Shown here: positions 39,016 through 47,954 of the stretch, one piece after another | Position numbering within the stretch: the first letter of the stretch is position 1 | How the letters are laid out: each line of letters begins with the position of its first letter | Source: Klebsiella pneumoniae | GTDB taxonomy: Bacteria; Pseudomonadota; Gammaproteobacteria; Pseudomonadales; UBA5518 | DNA length: 64,000 nt | NCBI GenBank assembly: GCA_945862145.1 | Contig: CAMAXE010000025.1 | Location: 1-64,000, forward strand | Direction: 5' to 3' | The notes under the pieces: generated by a model | Databases searched by the model: none | What the model was told of the DNA's origin: nothing | Seen by the model: only the letters and a program-made list of their open reading frames with translations | Made by a program: the position numbers and the translations under genes

Positions 39016-40590
39016 TCATGTTCCCGAGAGTGCGCGATCCGCCTCGAGGCCGCAGTTGTAACCCGGGAGGAACGTGACCCCGGGCCCCGGGTGACAGGCA
39101 GAACCGCAGAGATACAGGCCGTCGATGGGCGTGCGATGGGCCGAGCCGGGCACCATCGCGCGGGCGGCGAGCATGTTCTCGGGGTGGATCAGTCCGTGGG
39201 TGAAGTCGCCTTCCGTGGCGCCGTGCATGCTGGCGAAGTGGTCGGAGGAGAAAACCGCCTTGTCGATGATGCGGGCACGGAAGTCCGGCATGTAACCGCT
39301 GATGATATCGATGACCCGCTCTGCAGCCTGATCGCGGAGCTTGCCGCGCTCGCTCTTGGGGGCCTTGCAGGGGAAGCAGAATCCGTAGGCGCTGGCGATA
39401 TGCTGCCCGGGCGGCGCCAACGAAGGGTCCATCACCGAGGGGATCTGGAAGGCAACGGGAAACCACGCGGGAAGTTCGCCTGCGTCGCAGGTCTCGAAGC
39501 TGCGCTGCAGTTCTTCAGGGCTCGCCACCATGGCACCACCGAAGCGGTTGTGCGGATCGCGATTCAGCCAGGCCCACTCGCCCCCGTAGGAGGGCAGCCC
39601 ATCGAGCCGGAACAGCATATGCACCCACGCACCGCGGTGCTCGGCGCGCGCCACACTCGCGACAATGTCGGCGTCCAGATGCGACTCGCCAACCAAGCGC
39701 TGAAAGGTCGCCGGCCGATCCAGGTTAGAGAGCACAAGGCGCGCACGGATCTCGTCGCCGCCCTTCATCACCACACCCGTGGCGCGGCCGTGCTCCATAA
39801 GCACATGGTCTACCGTGGCGCTCAGACGGATCTCGCCGCCGGCTGCCGTGATGCTGCGTGCCAGCGCCTCGCTCAGCGAACCCATGCCGCCCTTCACGCG
39901 TCGCATCAATCCGCCGTCGCCGCTCTGGGCAAAGGTGTAGATGAGACATAACGCAGAGCCCGGCGTGTACGGCCCCTTGTAGGTCGACTGGATGGCAGCG
40001 AAGGCGAGCAATGCGCGGAAGGTGTGGTGTTTGATCCGGTCAGGGAAAAACCGGTCAATCACATCCATGGCCGAACCCGTGAAGGCAAGGCGCAACTGCT
40101 CACGATGCGCCTCGTCGGGAGCCTCGCGCAGCAACCGCTCGAGGCTGCGCGGCGCCGAGTCCGGCCGGAAACGGTCCATCACGCTCGCCGGGTAGGCAAT
40201 GAAACGGGCGAGCCTCGCAAAACCCGCGAGCGCCGCGGGCCCGTGATGGCGCAGCAGATGCCAGAGCTGCCGCGCCCGTGAGGTGTAGAACATGAGCGGT
40301 CGCTGGCCGGCGCCGGCCAGGTTGATGGCCATCACCGGCAATTCGATGAACTCCGCGCCGTGTTTCTCGAAGGCGAAGAAATCGAGCAGTTCCCGGGCAA
40401 TCGGGAAGAGCACGCTGGCACCCACCTCGTTGCGGCAGCCGGCGAACACCTGCCGGGTGCCGGCCATGCCGCCTACATAGTTGTTCTTCTCGAGCACCAG
40501 CACGGAGCGGCCGCGCCCGGCGAGTACCCGCGCCGCCGCCAGGCCGTTGTGGCCCGCGCCGATCACGATCGCGTCATATTGCCCTGCCAT
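39016..40590 (-). CDS. CrtI/PYROXD2-like FAD oxidoreductase
   Basis: A 524-aa FAD-dependent oxidoreductase. The dinucleotide motif VIGAGHNGLAAA is at residues 9-20, followed by LVLEKNNYVGGMAGT. The middle segment VKGGMGSLSEALA and the C-terminal LYLCGSACHPGPGVT are the hallmarks of the phytoene-desaturase-like group that includes human PYROXD2. No carotenoid biosynthesis genes are nearby, so a role as a carotenoid desaturase is unlikely. It is divergent from the phosphotransferase-like gene at 40684. Substrate unknown. Confidence 0.8.
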   Translation of the reverse strand: MAGQYDAIVIGAGHNGLAAARVLAGRGRSVLVLEKNNYVGGMAGTRQVFAGCRNEVGASVLFPIARELLDFFAFEKHGAEFIELPVMAINLAGAGQRPLMFYTSRARQLWHLLRHHGPAALAGFARLARFIAYPASVMDRFRPDSAPRSLERLLREAPDEAHREQLRLAFTGSAMDVIDRFFPDRIKHHTFRALLAFAAIQSTYKGPYTPGSALCLIYTFAQSGDGGLMRRVKGGMGSLSEALARSITAAGGEIRLSATVDHVLMEHGRATGVVMKGGDEIRARLVLSNLDRPATFQRLVGESHLDADIVASVARAEHRGAWVHMLFRLDGLPSYGGEWAWLNRDPHNRFGGAMVASPEELQRSFETCDAGELPAWFPVAFQIPSVMDPSLAPPGQHIASAYGFCFPCKAPKSERGKLRDQAAERVIDIISGYMPDFRARIIDKAVFSSDHFASMHGATEGDFTHGLIHPENMLAARAMVPGSAHRTPIDGLYLCGSACHPGPGVTFLPGYNCGLEADRALSGT

Positions 40591-40683
40591 CGCGCGCCCT
40601 CAGGGCCTGAAAGCCCGCTTTGTGTTTTAGCCCGAAGCGCGTCAATGTTGCGATGTCACTCCCGCAGGACGCAAGCACCACGC

Positions 40684-41871
40684 ATGTCCAGAGTCGCCGC
40701 CATCACCTCCCTTCTTGGCAGCAGCAGCAGGCTGCTGCTGGACGCCGCCCTCGACTGGCACCCCGCCACCCTGCCGATGCGCGCACCCACCGTGGAACAG
40801 CCCGCCTTCCTCAATCGCCTGCTGTCGCAGCACGGGGTAGATAGCACACGCCGTGCGGCAATCGCTCGCGCCGTGCGTGTACTGGAGCAGCGCCCGCCGA
40901 GCAGTAACTGCAGCAACCGCCTGCTCGAGGTGGACTGGGAGCGCGGCCGAGACATGCCGCGCACCCTCTTCCTCAAACTTCCTGGCGAACCACTGGGCAC
41001 GCGCTTCTTCTGCAATGCCATTCGCGTGTGGGAGCTCGAGTGCATTTTCTTCCGGAATTTCGCCCATGACTTTCCGCTGCGACTGCCCGCGGTGCACGCC
41101 ATCGCCACGCAGCGCAGCCGCTTTGCCCTGCTGCAGGAAAACCTCACTGCGGATCCGTCGGTAGAGCTCTTCACCAACCAGGCCATGCTGGACGGCGTGC
41201 CGCTCGAACTCGCCAGACGCTGCCTGAGCGCTTTTGCCCGGATGCACGCGCACTACCAGGGGCTGAGCGCCGCCGAGCGCGAACGCCGCCTGCCCATGTC
41301 GCGACACCCCTTTCTGTCACCGGCGATGTCAGCGATCTCGCAGTTTATCAACGTGGCCGCGATCGAGCCCTGCCAGCGCAAGGCATCGGGCGTCTTCACC
41401 GACATGCAGGCGGCGCGTTTTCGCGCAGCCATGCAAAAATGGCCACTCTTGCAGCAACAGTGGTACCGCGAGCCGCTCACGCTGGTGCATGGCGACAGTC
41501 ATATCGGCAATGTGTTTGTCGATGGCGCGGGCATGGGCATGCTGGACTTCCAGGCCGCGCACTGGAGCAAAGGCATACGTGACGTGCAGTACTTCCTCGT
41601 CAATTCCATGCGCGCCGATGATCTCGCCCGGCACGAGCAGGACCTGCTGGGTTTTTACCGCGAGGAACTGGCCTCACACGGGATGATGCTGGGCGCCGAT
41701 CAGCTCTGGTCACAGTACCGCGCCTTCAGTTTCCAGCCTCTGATGACCATCGTCACCTCGCTGGGGCTGGGGCCGCTCACCGAAAACGACGCGCTCATGA
41801 CCGAGGTGCTGGCGCGCGCCGTGGCGGCCGTGGAGCGGACAGATTTTCACGGATGGCGGGAGAGCCTCTGA
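40684..41871 (+). CDS. Aminoglycoside-phosphotransferase-like kinase
   Basis: A 395-aa protein of the protein-kinase-like phosphotransferase fold. The catalytic loop is LVHGDSHIGNVFVD and the metal-binding loop follows as GMLDFQAAHWS. Members of this branch (CHK/EcKinase-like) phosphorylate small molecules such as choline, ecdysteroids or sterol-like alcohols; several bacterial ones occur with acyl-CoA dehydrogenases. The start is uncertain: ATG 40645 is in frame 13 codons upstream, and neither has a strong ribosome site. Confidence 0.75.
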   Translation: MSRVAAITSLLGSSSRLLLDAALDWHPATLPMRAPTVEQPAFLNRLLSQHGVDSTRRAAIARAVRVLEQRPPSSNCSNRLLEVDWERGRDMPRTLFLKLPGEPLGTRFFCNAIRVWELECIFFRNFAHDFPLRLPAVHAIATQRSRFALLQENLTADPSVELFTNQAMLDGVPLELARRCLSAFARMHAHYQGLSAAERERRLPMSRHPFLSPAMSAISQFINVAAIEPCQRKASGVFTDMQAARFRAAMQKWPLLQQQWYREPLTLVHGDSHIGNVFVDGAGMGMLDFQAAHWSKGIRDVQYFLVNSMRADDLARHEQDLLGFYREELASHGMMLGADQLWSQYRAFSFQPLMTIVTSLGLGPLTENDALMTEVLARAVAAVERTDFHGWRESL

Positions 41872-41875
41872 GGAC

Positions 41876-41998
41876 TCAGACCCCGTCGCGCGGCTTGAGC
41901 AATCCGCGCAAGGCGAGCAGCGGCCATAGCACCAGATACGCGTTGGGTATCCACCAGGCCGGATCAAAGACTTTGCTGAGCCTCCACCGCAGGTAGGC
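41876..41998 (-). pseudogene. Orphan C-terminal coding fragment
   Basis: On the minus strand an open stretch of about 41 codons ends in a TGA at 41876 and reads like a real protein tail: a basic start, FDPAWWIPNAYLVL, a hydrophobic segment WPLLALRGLL and a basic end. No start codon precedes it in frame; a TAA lies further upstream. It overlaps, in another frame, the ACT-like remnant. I take it as the end of a decayed membrane protein gene. Its origin is unknown. Confidence 0.3.
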
Positions 41999-42095
41999 CT
42001 GCCCGCAACGCCGCAGTCTCGGGGACGATAACCGACAGGCCCTCGGGCTCTCGCATGCTGCGAAGCAGCATCGCCAGATCCGTTATCGGTTGCAT
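41964..42095 (-). pseudogene. Remnant of an ACT-domain protein gene
   Basis: A 43-codon frame with a GAGGGG ribosome site starts MQPITDLAMLLRSM and continues with EGLSVIVPETAALRAGLP. Intact ACT-domain proteins of the DUF2241 type begin with a similar ITDL..LL..M segment and, about 25 residues later, have an EGLTLV-like strand. Here the two pieces are directly joined and the C-terminal ACT domain is missing, so this looks like a gene with an internal deletion and a truncated end. The 301-base gap it lies in has no intact gene. Confidence 0.4.
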
Positions 42096-42172
42096 GCGAG
42101 GCCCCTCGCGCGAGCGTGCTGCCAGTGCATGCGCGAACCGATCATGCGCGCAAATCCCTGCGGCACCACGGG

Positions 42173-42544
42173 CTAGAGCGCACCCACCAGCGTTGCCGCC
42201 AACAGAACAAAGATCGGCAGGAAGCTCAGCATGAACCCAAGGCCACGACGCTCCGGCGCACTCACGTAGGCTTGCCGGTAAAGCACGCGGCCGACCAGAT
42301 ACACCGCTCCTGCGGCGGCGGGAAACATCGGGTTCCAGTAACGGGCAGCGAGATACATCGCCGGCACCAGGCAGACCATGAGTTCCAGCGTGTTCATCTG
42401 CACGCGGTAGGCGCGCTCGAACATCTCCGAGCCCGTGACGGCCGGCGCCTTGACGCCGTATTTGCCGCGGGCTTGCCCGACAAGAGCGCCAAAAACCAGG
42501 AATTGCAGCAGCACGAGCGCGGTGACGATATCGAGTACGTTCAT
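42173..42544 (-). CDS. MAPEG family membrane protein
   Basis: A 123-aa integral membrane protein with four hydrophobic helices. The segment RAYRVQMNTLELMVCLVP is the family signature (the FER..R.Q.NtlE pattern), and GRVLYRQAYV follows helix 3. MAPEG proteins are glutathione-dependent peroxidases and transferases or related eicosanoid-type enzymes; bacterial members are mostly uncharacterised. The ribosome site GGGAG stands 9 bases before the ATG. Confidence 0.83.
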   Translation of the reverse strand: MNVLDIVTALVLLQFLVFGALVGQARGKYGVKAPAVTGSEMFERAYRVQMNTLELMVCLVPAMYLAARYWNPMFPAAAGAVYLVGRVLYRQAYVSAPERRGLGFMLSFLPIFVLLAATLVGAL

Positions 42545-42769
42545 TCAGGGGATCTCCCGGGTGTTGCGGCGCAATGACGGCCTCACCCGATTGTGGCGCA
42601 AGGAGGCGACGCCGTCACCGGGTACCGCAACCACACGACCCGCGACGAGACGCGGGCGGACGGGTTCGATTACCTCGAGCAGCACCACAATCCGCAAACC
42701 CTCTTGCGCCTTGCCCACGGCTGCGCGAAGGTGTGCCGCGTCAGTCACGCACTTGCGGGAGTAAAGATC

Positions 42770-43156
42770 ATGCCTCTTAGAGCTAACTGGCCCCCTCTGC
42801 CCACTGCTCACGGTGCGGTTGTAGTGGCTGCGGTACGAGCGCTGTTACTGTTGCTGTTGCTGATGGTGGTAGCCGCCACCGCGTTCGCGCAGGGCGATGT
42901 GATCCCCAAGGTCAACGACTCTTGCCCATCGGGATACAGGAACGGCCCCGGCGCTTACTGCTACCAGAATTCTTACGGCACGCAGCGCGATGCCGTCGAG
43001 AAGGTGGGCGGCAAATGCCCCAGCGGCTACAGCAACGGGTCCGGTACCTACTGCTACGAGAACCGCAGCTCGCAACCGAAGGACGTAGTGGTGAAGGTGG
43101 ACGGCCGCTGTCCCTCTGGCTACAGGGATGGGCCTGGGGCGTACTGCTATAGGTAG
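42770..43156 (+). CDS. Secreted Cys-rich triple-repeat protein
   Basis: A 128-aa exported protein. A basic N-terminus and a Leu-rich core end at a signal-peptidase site after TAFA (residue 40). The mature 88 residues consist of three repeats of about 33 residues with the pattern KVxxxCPSGYxxGxGxYCY. Each repeat has two Cys, so three disulfides are possible, and the Gly/Tyr pattern suggests a small rigid fold. GGGAG 8 bases upstream supports ATG 42770; a longer frame upstream has no signal peptide at its start. I do not recognise the family. Confidence 0.65.
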   Translation: MPLRANWPPLPTAHGAVVVAAVRALLLLLLLMVVAATAFAQGDVIPKVNDSCPSGYRNGPGAYCYQNSYGTQRDAVEKVGGKCPSGYSNGSGTYCYENRSSQPKDVVVKVDGRCPSGYRDGPGAYCYR

Positions 43157-43186
43157 CTCATAGCCTACGGCTTGCGGTGTGCTGCC

Positions 43187-43327
43187 TCAGTCGGCAGCCG
43201 CCAGATAGCGATCTACATTCTCCTGCGTGATGACCTCGATGCCCGTATCGATGGCCTGCGGGATACGCACCCCGATCGATGCCTGCCACAGCATCAACAC
43301 CGACATCGACCCCTGCATCACCGCAGC
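43187..43327 (-). pseudogene. C-terminal remnant of a sugar-type periplasmic binding protein
   Basis: A minus-strand reading frame ends at 43187 with AIDTGIEVITQENVDRYL, which matches the C-terminal end of periplasmic sugar-binding proteins of the ribose/TorT type (P.IDTG..VIT.ENVD.YL). The preceding 25 codons also keep the family spacing. The frame has no start codon with a ribosome site and runs into the cupin gene end, so only the tail of the gene is left. No ABC permease or ATPase gene of that type is adjacent. Confidence 0.45.
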
Positions 43328-43343
43328 CGCCACAGCAACACGT

Positions 43344-43751
43344 CTAATCGGGACGCACCCCGGGACTCATCTCCCACGGCCCGGCGAGCAACTCCGCCTC
43401 CTCGGCTCCCGGCCAGGGCGGCATCGTGACGGCAAGCACGGACACGGAACTCGCGGGCAGTGCACGGAACTGAAAAGCGGTGCCGCAGGGAATGGTGGCA
43501 CAGACACCCGCCTCGAGACGGACGATCTCTTCGATGCCATCCCGGGAGCGCCACAATTCGCCCGTACCGCCCAGCACATACCAGATCTCCTCTACCGTAC
43601 GGTGGCGAACGGCGCGAGCGACCTGACCTGCCGCGAGCGCGAAGTGCGCCATGCTGCCGCCGGGCACGCCAAGGAGCACACGGACCTCGCAGCCATCGGG
43701 CGCGAGCGCCGTTGCGGCGGCGGGAAGGACCGTCGTGGCGAAGTGCGTCAT
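43344..43751 (-). CDS. Cupin domain protein
   Basis: A 135-aa single-domain cupin. The first motif is represented by AVRHRTVEEIWYVLGGTGELW, with His and Glu ligands in RHRTVEE, and the second by GVCATIPCGTAFQFRA, where the usual His is replaced (PCGTAF). Metal binding may therefore be incomplete. Cupins of this size act as isomerases, dioxygenases or sugar-binding proteins; no specific role can be assigned. It precedes the acetate symporter gene on the same strand, with 155 bases on the far side. Confidence 0.72.
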   Translation of the reverse strand: MTHFATTVLPAAATALAPDGCEVRVLLGVPGGSMAHFALAAGQVARAVRHRTVEEIWYVLGGTGELWRSRDGIEEIVRLEAGVCATIPCGTAFQFRALPASSVSVLAVTMPPWPGAEEAELLAGPWEMSPGVRPD

Positions 43752-43875
43752 GGTGTGTTCTGAGTCATTGATCTGGGCGAGCGAGCCAGTAGAACCAAAT
43801 GCACGCGCACAGTGAATCCCCGCATGGCGTTATCCCCGCCTCCGGGCTCGATGGCAGCAGCGGCCCAGACCGCGA

Positions 43876-45720
43876 TCACGCGCCACCTGCTCCCTCGGCA
43901 CCAATCCCGGTGTGCTGTCGCACGTAGAGCTCTTCCCATAATTCCGCGGCGCGGCGATCCCGCCAGAGCAGTGACCCCAGGATCACGCAAAGAAAACCGA
44001 ACGGGATCGAGTAAAGCCCGGGATTCCTTAACTCGATCAGCGGCGCTTCCAGACCCACCAGGCTTTCGCGTTGGCCCACGAACTTCTGCACGGTCGCCTG
44101 CGCGGCGGCGACGTTTGCATCCAGCGCTGCGCGCGCGGCCGGCAGTTTTTGCATGGCCGCAGCATCCTGCACTGCAACCGCCTCCAGTTTGGCCAGTGTG
44201 AGAGGAGCGGCTGCGATTACCTGCTCCGCCTTGCTGGTTTCGAGAAGCGGATAGCTCATGTTGGGCGATACCAGCACCAGCGCGATCGCCGAGACGGCGC
44301 CACCGATCATGCCGAGCACGATGCCACCGGTGTTGCAGCGCTTCCAGTAAAGCGTGAGCAGCACGCAGGGAAAATTGCCCGAGGCCGCTACCGCAAAGGC
44401 GAGCGCCACCAGGTGCGCGACATTCTGGTCACGCTCGAGGATGCCGATGGTGATGGCTGCCAGCCCCACAACGAGCGCGCTGATGCGCGCGGCGCGCACC
44501 TCATCCTCCGGCGTTACACGTTCGGCTTTCAGGACGCCCGCCCAGATGTCATGCGAGATCGCGCTGGCACTGGCGAGCACCAGTCCCGCAACAACCGCGA
44601 CGATGGTGGCAAAGGCAACTGCTGCAATAAAAGCAAGAAACAGGTTGCCCAGCAGTGAATCCGGGCCGCCACCCACAAATTGAGCCAGCAAGGGCGCAGC
44701 CATATTGCCGCCCTTGTCCATCGCCGCGATGGTGGCGGCGCCCACGTTGAGCGCAGCACCGTTGCCGATGATCAAGGTCAAGAGATAGAAGCCGCCGATG
44801 ATCCCCATTGCCCACAGCACGGACACCCGTGCCTGCCGCGCGTCCGGCACCGTAAAAAAACGCATCAGGATGTGCGGCATGCCGGCCGTACCCAGCACCA
44901 GCGCGAGCCCAAGTGAAACCTGATCTACCGGGTTCTTCAGGAACAGCCCGGGCTCCAGGAATCGCTGCCCGAGTTGCTCCGGGCTCATGGTGCTGGCGGC
45001 ATCACCAAGCAGTTTGGCGACCTGCGCCTGCACCTTGGGATCTGCGGTGACTGCGCCCAGAAACCCGGGCAGGCTGAAGCCATGCGGTGCCCAGGTGAGC
45101 AGCACCAGCAGCAGCGATGCCGCCACCAGCAGCACGGCCTTGATGATTTGCACCCAGGTGGTTGCGACCATGCCGCCGAACACCACATAGGAGAGCATCA
45201 GCAGGCCAACCGCGATGACGGAGATCTCGTAGGGGATACCGATCAAGGTCTGCACCAGCACGCCGCCGCCCACCATCTGCGCGGTGAGATAAAAAATGGA
45301 GACCGTGATCGTGGAAAGCGCCGCCACGACGCGCACGCTGCGCGGATCGTTGCGGAAAGCGAGGATGTCGCCCAAGGTGAACTTGCCGATATTCCGGCAG
45401 GGCTCGGCGATCAGCAGCAGCACCGTGACGTACGCAACGAGCCAACCCACCGAGTACATGAACCCGTCGTAGCCGTAGAGCGAAATCAACCCTGCAATAC
45501 CGAGGAACGATGCCGCGGAGAGATAATCACCAGCGATCGCCCAGCCGTTCTGCAGGCCCGAGATCGAGCGTCCCGCCGCATAGAACTGCTGCGTGCTGCT
45601 GACGCGCCGGGATGCGCGCCAGGTAACGTACATGGTGAGCGCGATGATCGCGGCAAACACGGCAAAGGCGAGCCACCTGAAGCGCTCGGGGACGGCACCA
45701 ACAGCCAGCACCGGGTTCAT
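43876..45720 (-). CDS. actP: ActP-type cation/acetate symporter
   Basis: A 614-aa inner-membrane sodium:solute symporter with about 13 hydrophobic helices. GWAIAGDYLSAASFLGIAGL and the later LTAQMVGGGVL match the acetate permease branch of the SSS family. Between helices late in the protein is an insert of about 65 polar residues (KAEQVIAAAPL to QRESLVGL), which enlarges it beyond the usual 550 aa. The start overlaps the upstream DUF485 gene by four bases, the normal arrangement for ActP. Acetate or another short carboxylate is the expected substrate. Confidence 0.85.
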   Translation of the reverse strand: MNPVLAVGAVPERFRWLAFAVFAAIIALTMYVTWRASRRVSSTQQFYAAGRSISGLQNGWAIAGDYLSAASFLGIAGLISLYGYDGFMYSVGWLVAYVTVLLLIAEPCRNIGKFTLGDILAFRNDPRSVRVVAALSTITVSIFYLTAQMVGGGVLVQTLIGIPYEISVIAVGLLMLSYVVFGGMVATTWVQIIKAVLLVAASLLLVLLTWAPHGFSLPGFLGAVTADPKVQAQVAKLLGDAASTMSPEQLGQRFLEPGLFLKNPVDQVSLGLALVLGTAGMPHILMRFFTVPDARQARVSVLWAMGIIGGFYLLTLIIGNGAALNVGAATIAAMDKGGNMAAPLLAQFVGGGPDSLLGNLFLAFIAAVAFATIVAVVAGLVLASASAISHDIWAGVLKAERVTPEDEVRAARISALVVGLAAITIGILERDQNVAHLVALAFAVAASGNFPCVLLTLYWKRCNTGGIVLGMIGGAVSAIALVLVSPNMSYPLLETSKAEQVIAAAPLTLAKLEAVAVQDAAAMQKLPAARAALDANVAAAQATVQKFVGQRESLVGLEAPLIELRNPGLYSIPFGFLCVILGSLLWRDRRAAELWEELYVRQHTGIGAEGAGGA

Positions 45721-46028
45721 GCGCGCCCCCCGATGACCGCCGCATCACGCAGCAACTCGGCCGCCATCGCATCGAAGCGGCGATTCGCGCGCCGTGCGTA
45801 GAGCATGGCCACACCCCCGGCCATCAGGAATTCCGACAGCGCACATACCAGCCCCACGTTCACCGGACCCCAGAGCCTGATGCGGAAAATCTCCGGGTAC
45901 CACGCCGCACCCAGTGGCAGGAGCAGGTAGTACACGATCGACACGGCCATCAATATACCGAGAAAACGGCTTTTTTCTTGATGCAGCCTTTGGAAACGCG
46001 GATCGTCGTCGATCGCTTGCCAGTTCAT
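45717..46028 (-). CDS. DUF485 membrane protein, ActP partner
   Basis: A 103-aa membrane protein with two hydrophobic helices (about residues 24-41 and 54-78). It belongs to the DUF485/YjcH group encoded next to acetate symporters. ATG 46028 has GAGGG eight bases upstream; an in-frame TTG five codons earlier is less likely. It is divergent from the asparaginase-like gene at 46114. Confidence 0.8.
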   Translation of the reverse strand: MNWQAIDDDPRFQRLHQEKSRFLGILMAVSIVYYLLLPLGAAWYPEIFRIRLWGPVNVGLVCALSEFLMAGGVAMLYARRANRRFDAMAAELLRDAAVIGGRA

Positions 46029-46113
46029 GGTCTGCGCCCTCAATGTTAGGGGTGTTATCGCTGAGGCAGCCTACCAAGGCGACCGTGATTAACCAACCAG
46101 AGAGGACAATGCC

Positions 46114-47088
46114 ATGAAAACTCCCGTCATCGCCGCCTGCTTTCTGGCTGCGGCACTGGCCTGCTGCGAGTCCCACGCCGGAGAATGCAGCGGATCGCCA
46201 CGTCATGCGCTGCTGCTGCACGGGGGTTTCCTCGACTACGAGGAAGAGGTTGAGCCAGCGCATCGCGAACTCCTGAAACGCCTGCTCGCAGCAGGTAACG
46301 CGCGGCTCGCCGCGGGCGGCAGTGCGCTCGATGCCGTCACGGAGGCCATCGCTGCGATGGAGGATTCGGGGCTTCTGGATGCGGGCAAGGGTTCCATCGT
46401 GAACACCGAGGGCTTCACCGAAACCGACGCCTCGCTGATGGATGGCGTTGCGGGTCGCTCCGGCGCCGTGGCCGCCATGCAACGACTGAAAAATCCGATC
46501 CGCGCGGCACGCCTCGTGATGGATCGCAGCAAACACGTCTTGTTCGCCGGCACCACGGGCGAGGCTACGCTGCAGAAACTTGGCGCCGAGGTGATCGACC
46601 CCGCCACCTACTACCAGGAATACGTGCCACCGCCCAAACCTGCCGGACCCGAGCACGGCACCGTGGGCGCCGCGGCGCTGGATCGCTGCGGCCACCTTGC
46701 GGCCGGCACCTCCACCGGAGGCCGGCCCGGCAAACTGCCCGGGCGCGTGGGTGACAGCCCGATCATCGGCGCCAGCACCTATGCCGACGCCCGCGTGGCC
46801 CTGTCGGCCACTGGCGCGGGCGAGTACTTCATCAAACGGGCAGCCACACGGGATATCGCCATGCGTGTGCAGTACCTCGGCCAGCCGCTACAGGCTGCCA
46901 CCGACCATGTGGTCAAGGACCTGATCGGGCGCGAGGACCACGCGGAGGGAGCGGTCATCGCGCTCGGCGCCGATGGCGAGATGGTGGTTAGCTCCAATGG
47001 CTACGGCATCCTGTGGGGCTGGGTGGGGGCCGGTCGACCAGCACGGGTAGACACCCGGGAGCCCCGCCCAACCGACGCTGGCGCCTAG
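46114..47088 (+). CDS. Isoaspartyl peptidase/L-asparaginase, exported
   Basis: A 324-aa plant-type asparaginase (Ntn hydrolase). The precursor is expected to cleave itself before the Thr of EHGTVGAAALD, giving alpha and beta chains; that Thr is then the nucleophile. STGGRPGKLPGRVGDSPI and GASTYAD supply the substrate pocket. The signal peptide (residues 1-22, ending at SHAGE) suggests a periplasmic location. It would hydrolyse asparagine or beta-aspartyl dipeptides. The N-terminal HGGF replaces the usual HGGAG. Confidence 0.85.
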   Translation: MKTPVIAACFLAAALACCESHAGECSGSPRHALLLHGGFLDYEEEVEPAHRELLKRLLAAGNARLAAGGSALDAVTEAIAAMEDSGLLDAGKGSIVNTEGFTETDASLMDGVAGRSGAVAAMQRLKNPIRAARLVMDRSKHVLFAGTTGEATLQKLGAEVIDPATYYQEYVPPPKPAGPEHGTVGAAALDRCGHLAAGTSTGGRPGKLPGRVGDSPIIGASTYADARVALSATGAGEYFIKRAATRDIAMRVQYLGQPLQAATDHVVKDLIGREDHAEGAVIALGADGEMVVSSNGYGILWGWVGAGRPARVDTREPRPTDAGA

Positions 47089-47119
47089 TTTGATAACCTC
47101 GCCAAATAGTTTCTTTGAG

Positions 47120-47148
47120 TTACTTTATTTGCGGGTTATTTTTATAAG
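47120..47148 (+). promoter_or_regulatory. Candidate sigma70-type promoter
   Basis: TTACTT (47120-47125) and TATAAG (47143-47148) are separated by 17 bases in an AT-rich patch that stands out from the surrounding sequence. They lie about 115 bases before the SYLF-protein start. Confidence 0.4.
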
Positions 47149-47263
47149 CACCTGAGCCAGTTGAGTATGTGCTCGCCCTGAGCTGAAACACTTGCGCTCT
47201 GGCGTCCACCCATTCAGGCTGAGCATGGCCCGTTTACCAACCCCCTGACGGTGGAGTCCATAG

Positions 47264-47842
47264 ATGAGAATCTTCGTTAAAAGCTTTCTGTTCCTCTTGT
47301 TGGGTGCGCTGAACAGCAGCCTGGCCCGGGCAGACGATGCCTACGCCGATACCATCCGTGTCTTCAAAGGTGCCGGCGAGAGCAGCAAGTTCTTCGGCCG
47401 CTCCTATGGCTACGCGGTGTTCCCGACTATCGGCAAGGGTGGCATCGTCATCGGCGGCGCCCATGGCAAGGGCAAGGTCTATGCGCGCGGGGCCTACTTG
47501 GGCGATGCCACCATGACCCAACTCTCGGTGGGCTTTCAGCTCGGTGGTCAGGCCTTCAGCCAGATCGTGTTCTTCGAGGACAAGCGCGCTCTCGATGAAT
47601 TCACCGTTACCGGCTTCGAATTCAGCGCACAGGCAAGCGCGGTGGCCATCACGGCCGGCGCATCGGCCTCGGCAGGCACGGCAGGCGCCTCGGCAGGCGC
47701 GAGCGGTGGCCAGCACGACGCCTCGACGGTATCGACGAATTTCTACAAGGGAATGGCGATTTTCACGGTGGCCAAGGGCGGCCTGATGTACGAGGCCTCG
47801 GTAGGCGGCCAGAAATTCACCTTCACGCCGGCGAGGCGTTGA
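47264..47842 (+). CDS. SYLF-domain (YSC84-like) exported protein
   Basis: A 192-aa secreted protein with signal peptide ending at LARAD. The mature part is a SYLF/YSC84 domain: SYGYAVFPTIGKGGIVIGGA at the start and GKVYARGAYLGDATMTQLSV after it. The insert GASASAGTAGASAG is low-complexity. The C-terminus AKGGLMYEASVGGQKF matches the family. SYLF proteins bind lipids in eukaryotes; bacterial members are envelope proteins of unclear role. Confidence 0.85.
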   Translation: MRIFVKSFLFLLLGALNSSLARADDAYADTIRVFKGAGESSKFFGRSYGYAVFPTIGKGGIVIGGAHGKGKVYARGAYLGDATMTQLSVGFQLGGQAFSQIVFFEDKRALDEFTVTGFEFSAQASAVAITAGASASAGTAGASAGASGGQHDASTVSTNFYKGMAIFTVAKGGLMYEASVGGQKFTFTPARR

Positions 47843-47894
47843 ATACCGGTTGATGCGCGCAGGGACTGCACCCGCTTAAGCCCCTCGCCTGCCC

Positions 47895-47921
47895 CCTCTC
47901 GAGGCGCAATGTCTCGAGAGG
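47895..47921. terminator. Hairpin between convergent genes
   Basis: A perfect 9-bp inverted repeat (CCTCTCGAG ... CTCGAGAGG) with a 9-base loop lies between the ends of the SYLF gene and the opposing symporter gene. No T-run follows on either strand, so it is at best a factor-assisted or weak bidirectional terminator. Confidence 0.4.
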
Positions 47922-47954
47922 ATTGAACCACGAGCCCGAACCTCTCCGCGCTCC

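Noticed and set aside
39016-40590. Carotenoid desaturase
   Set aside because: The sequence fits the PYROXD2-like branch and no crtB, crtE or crtY gene is near.
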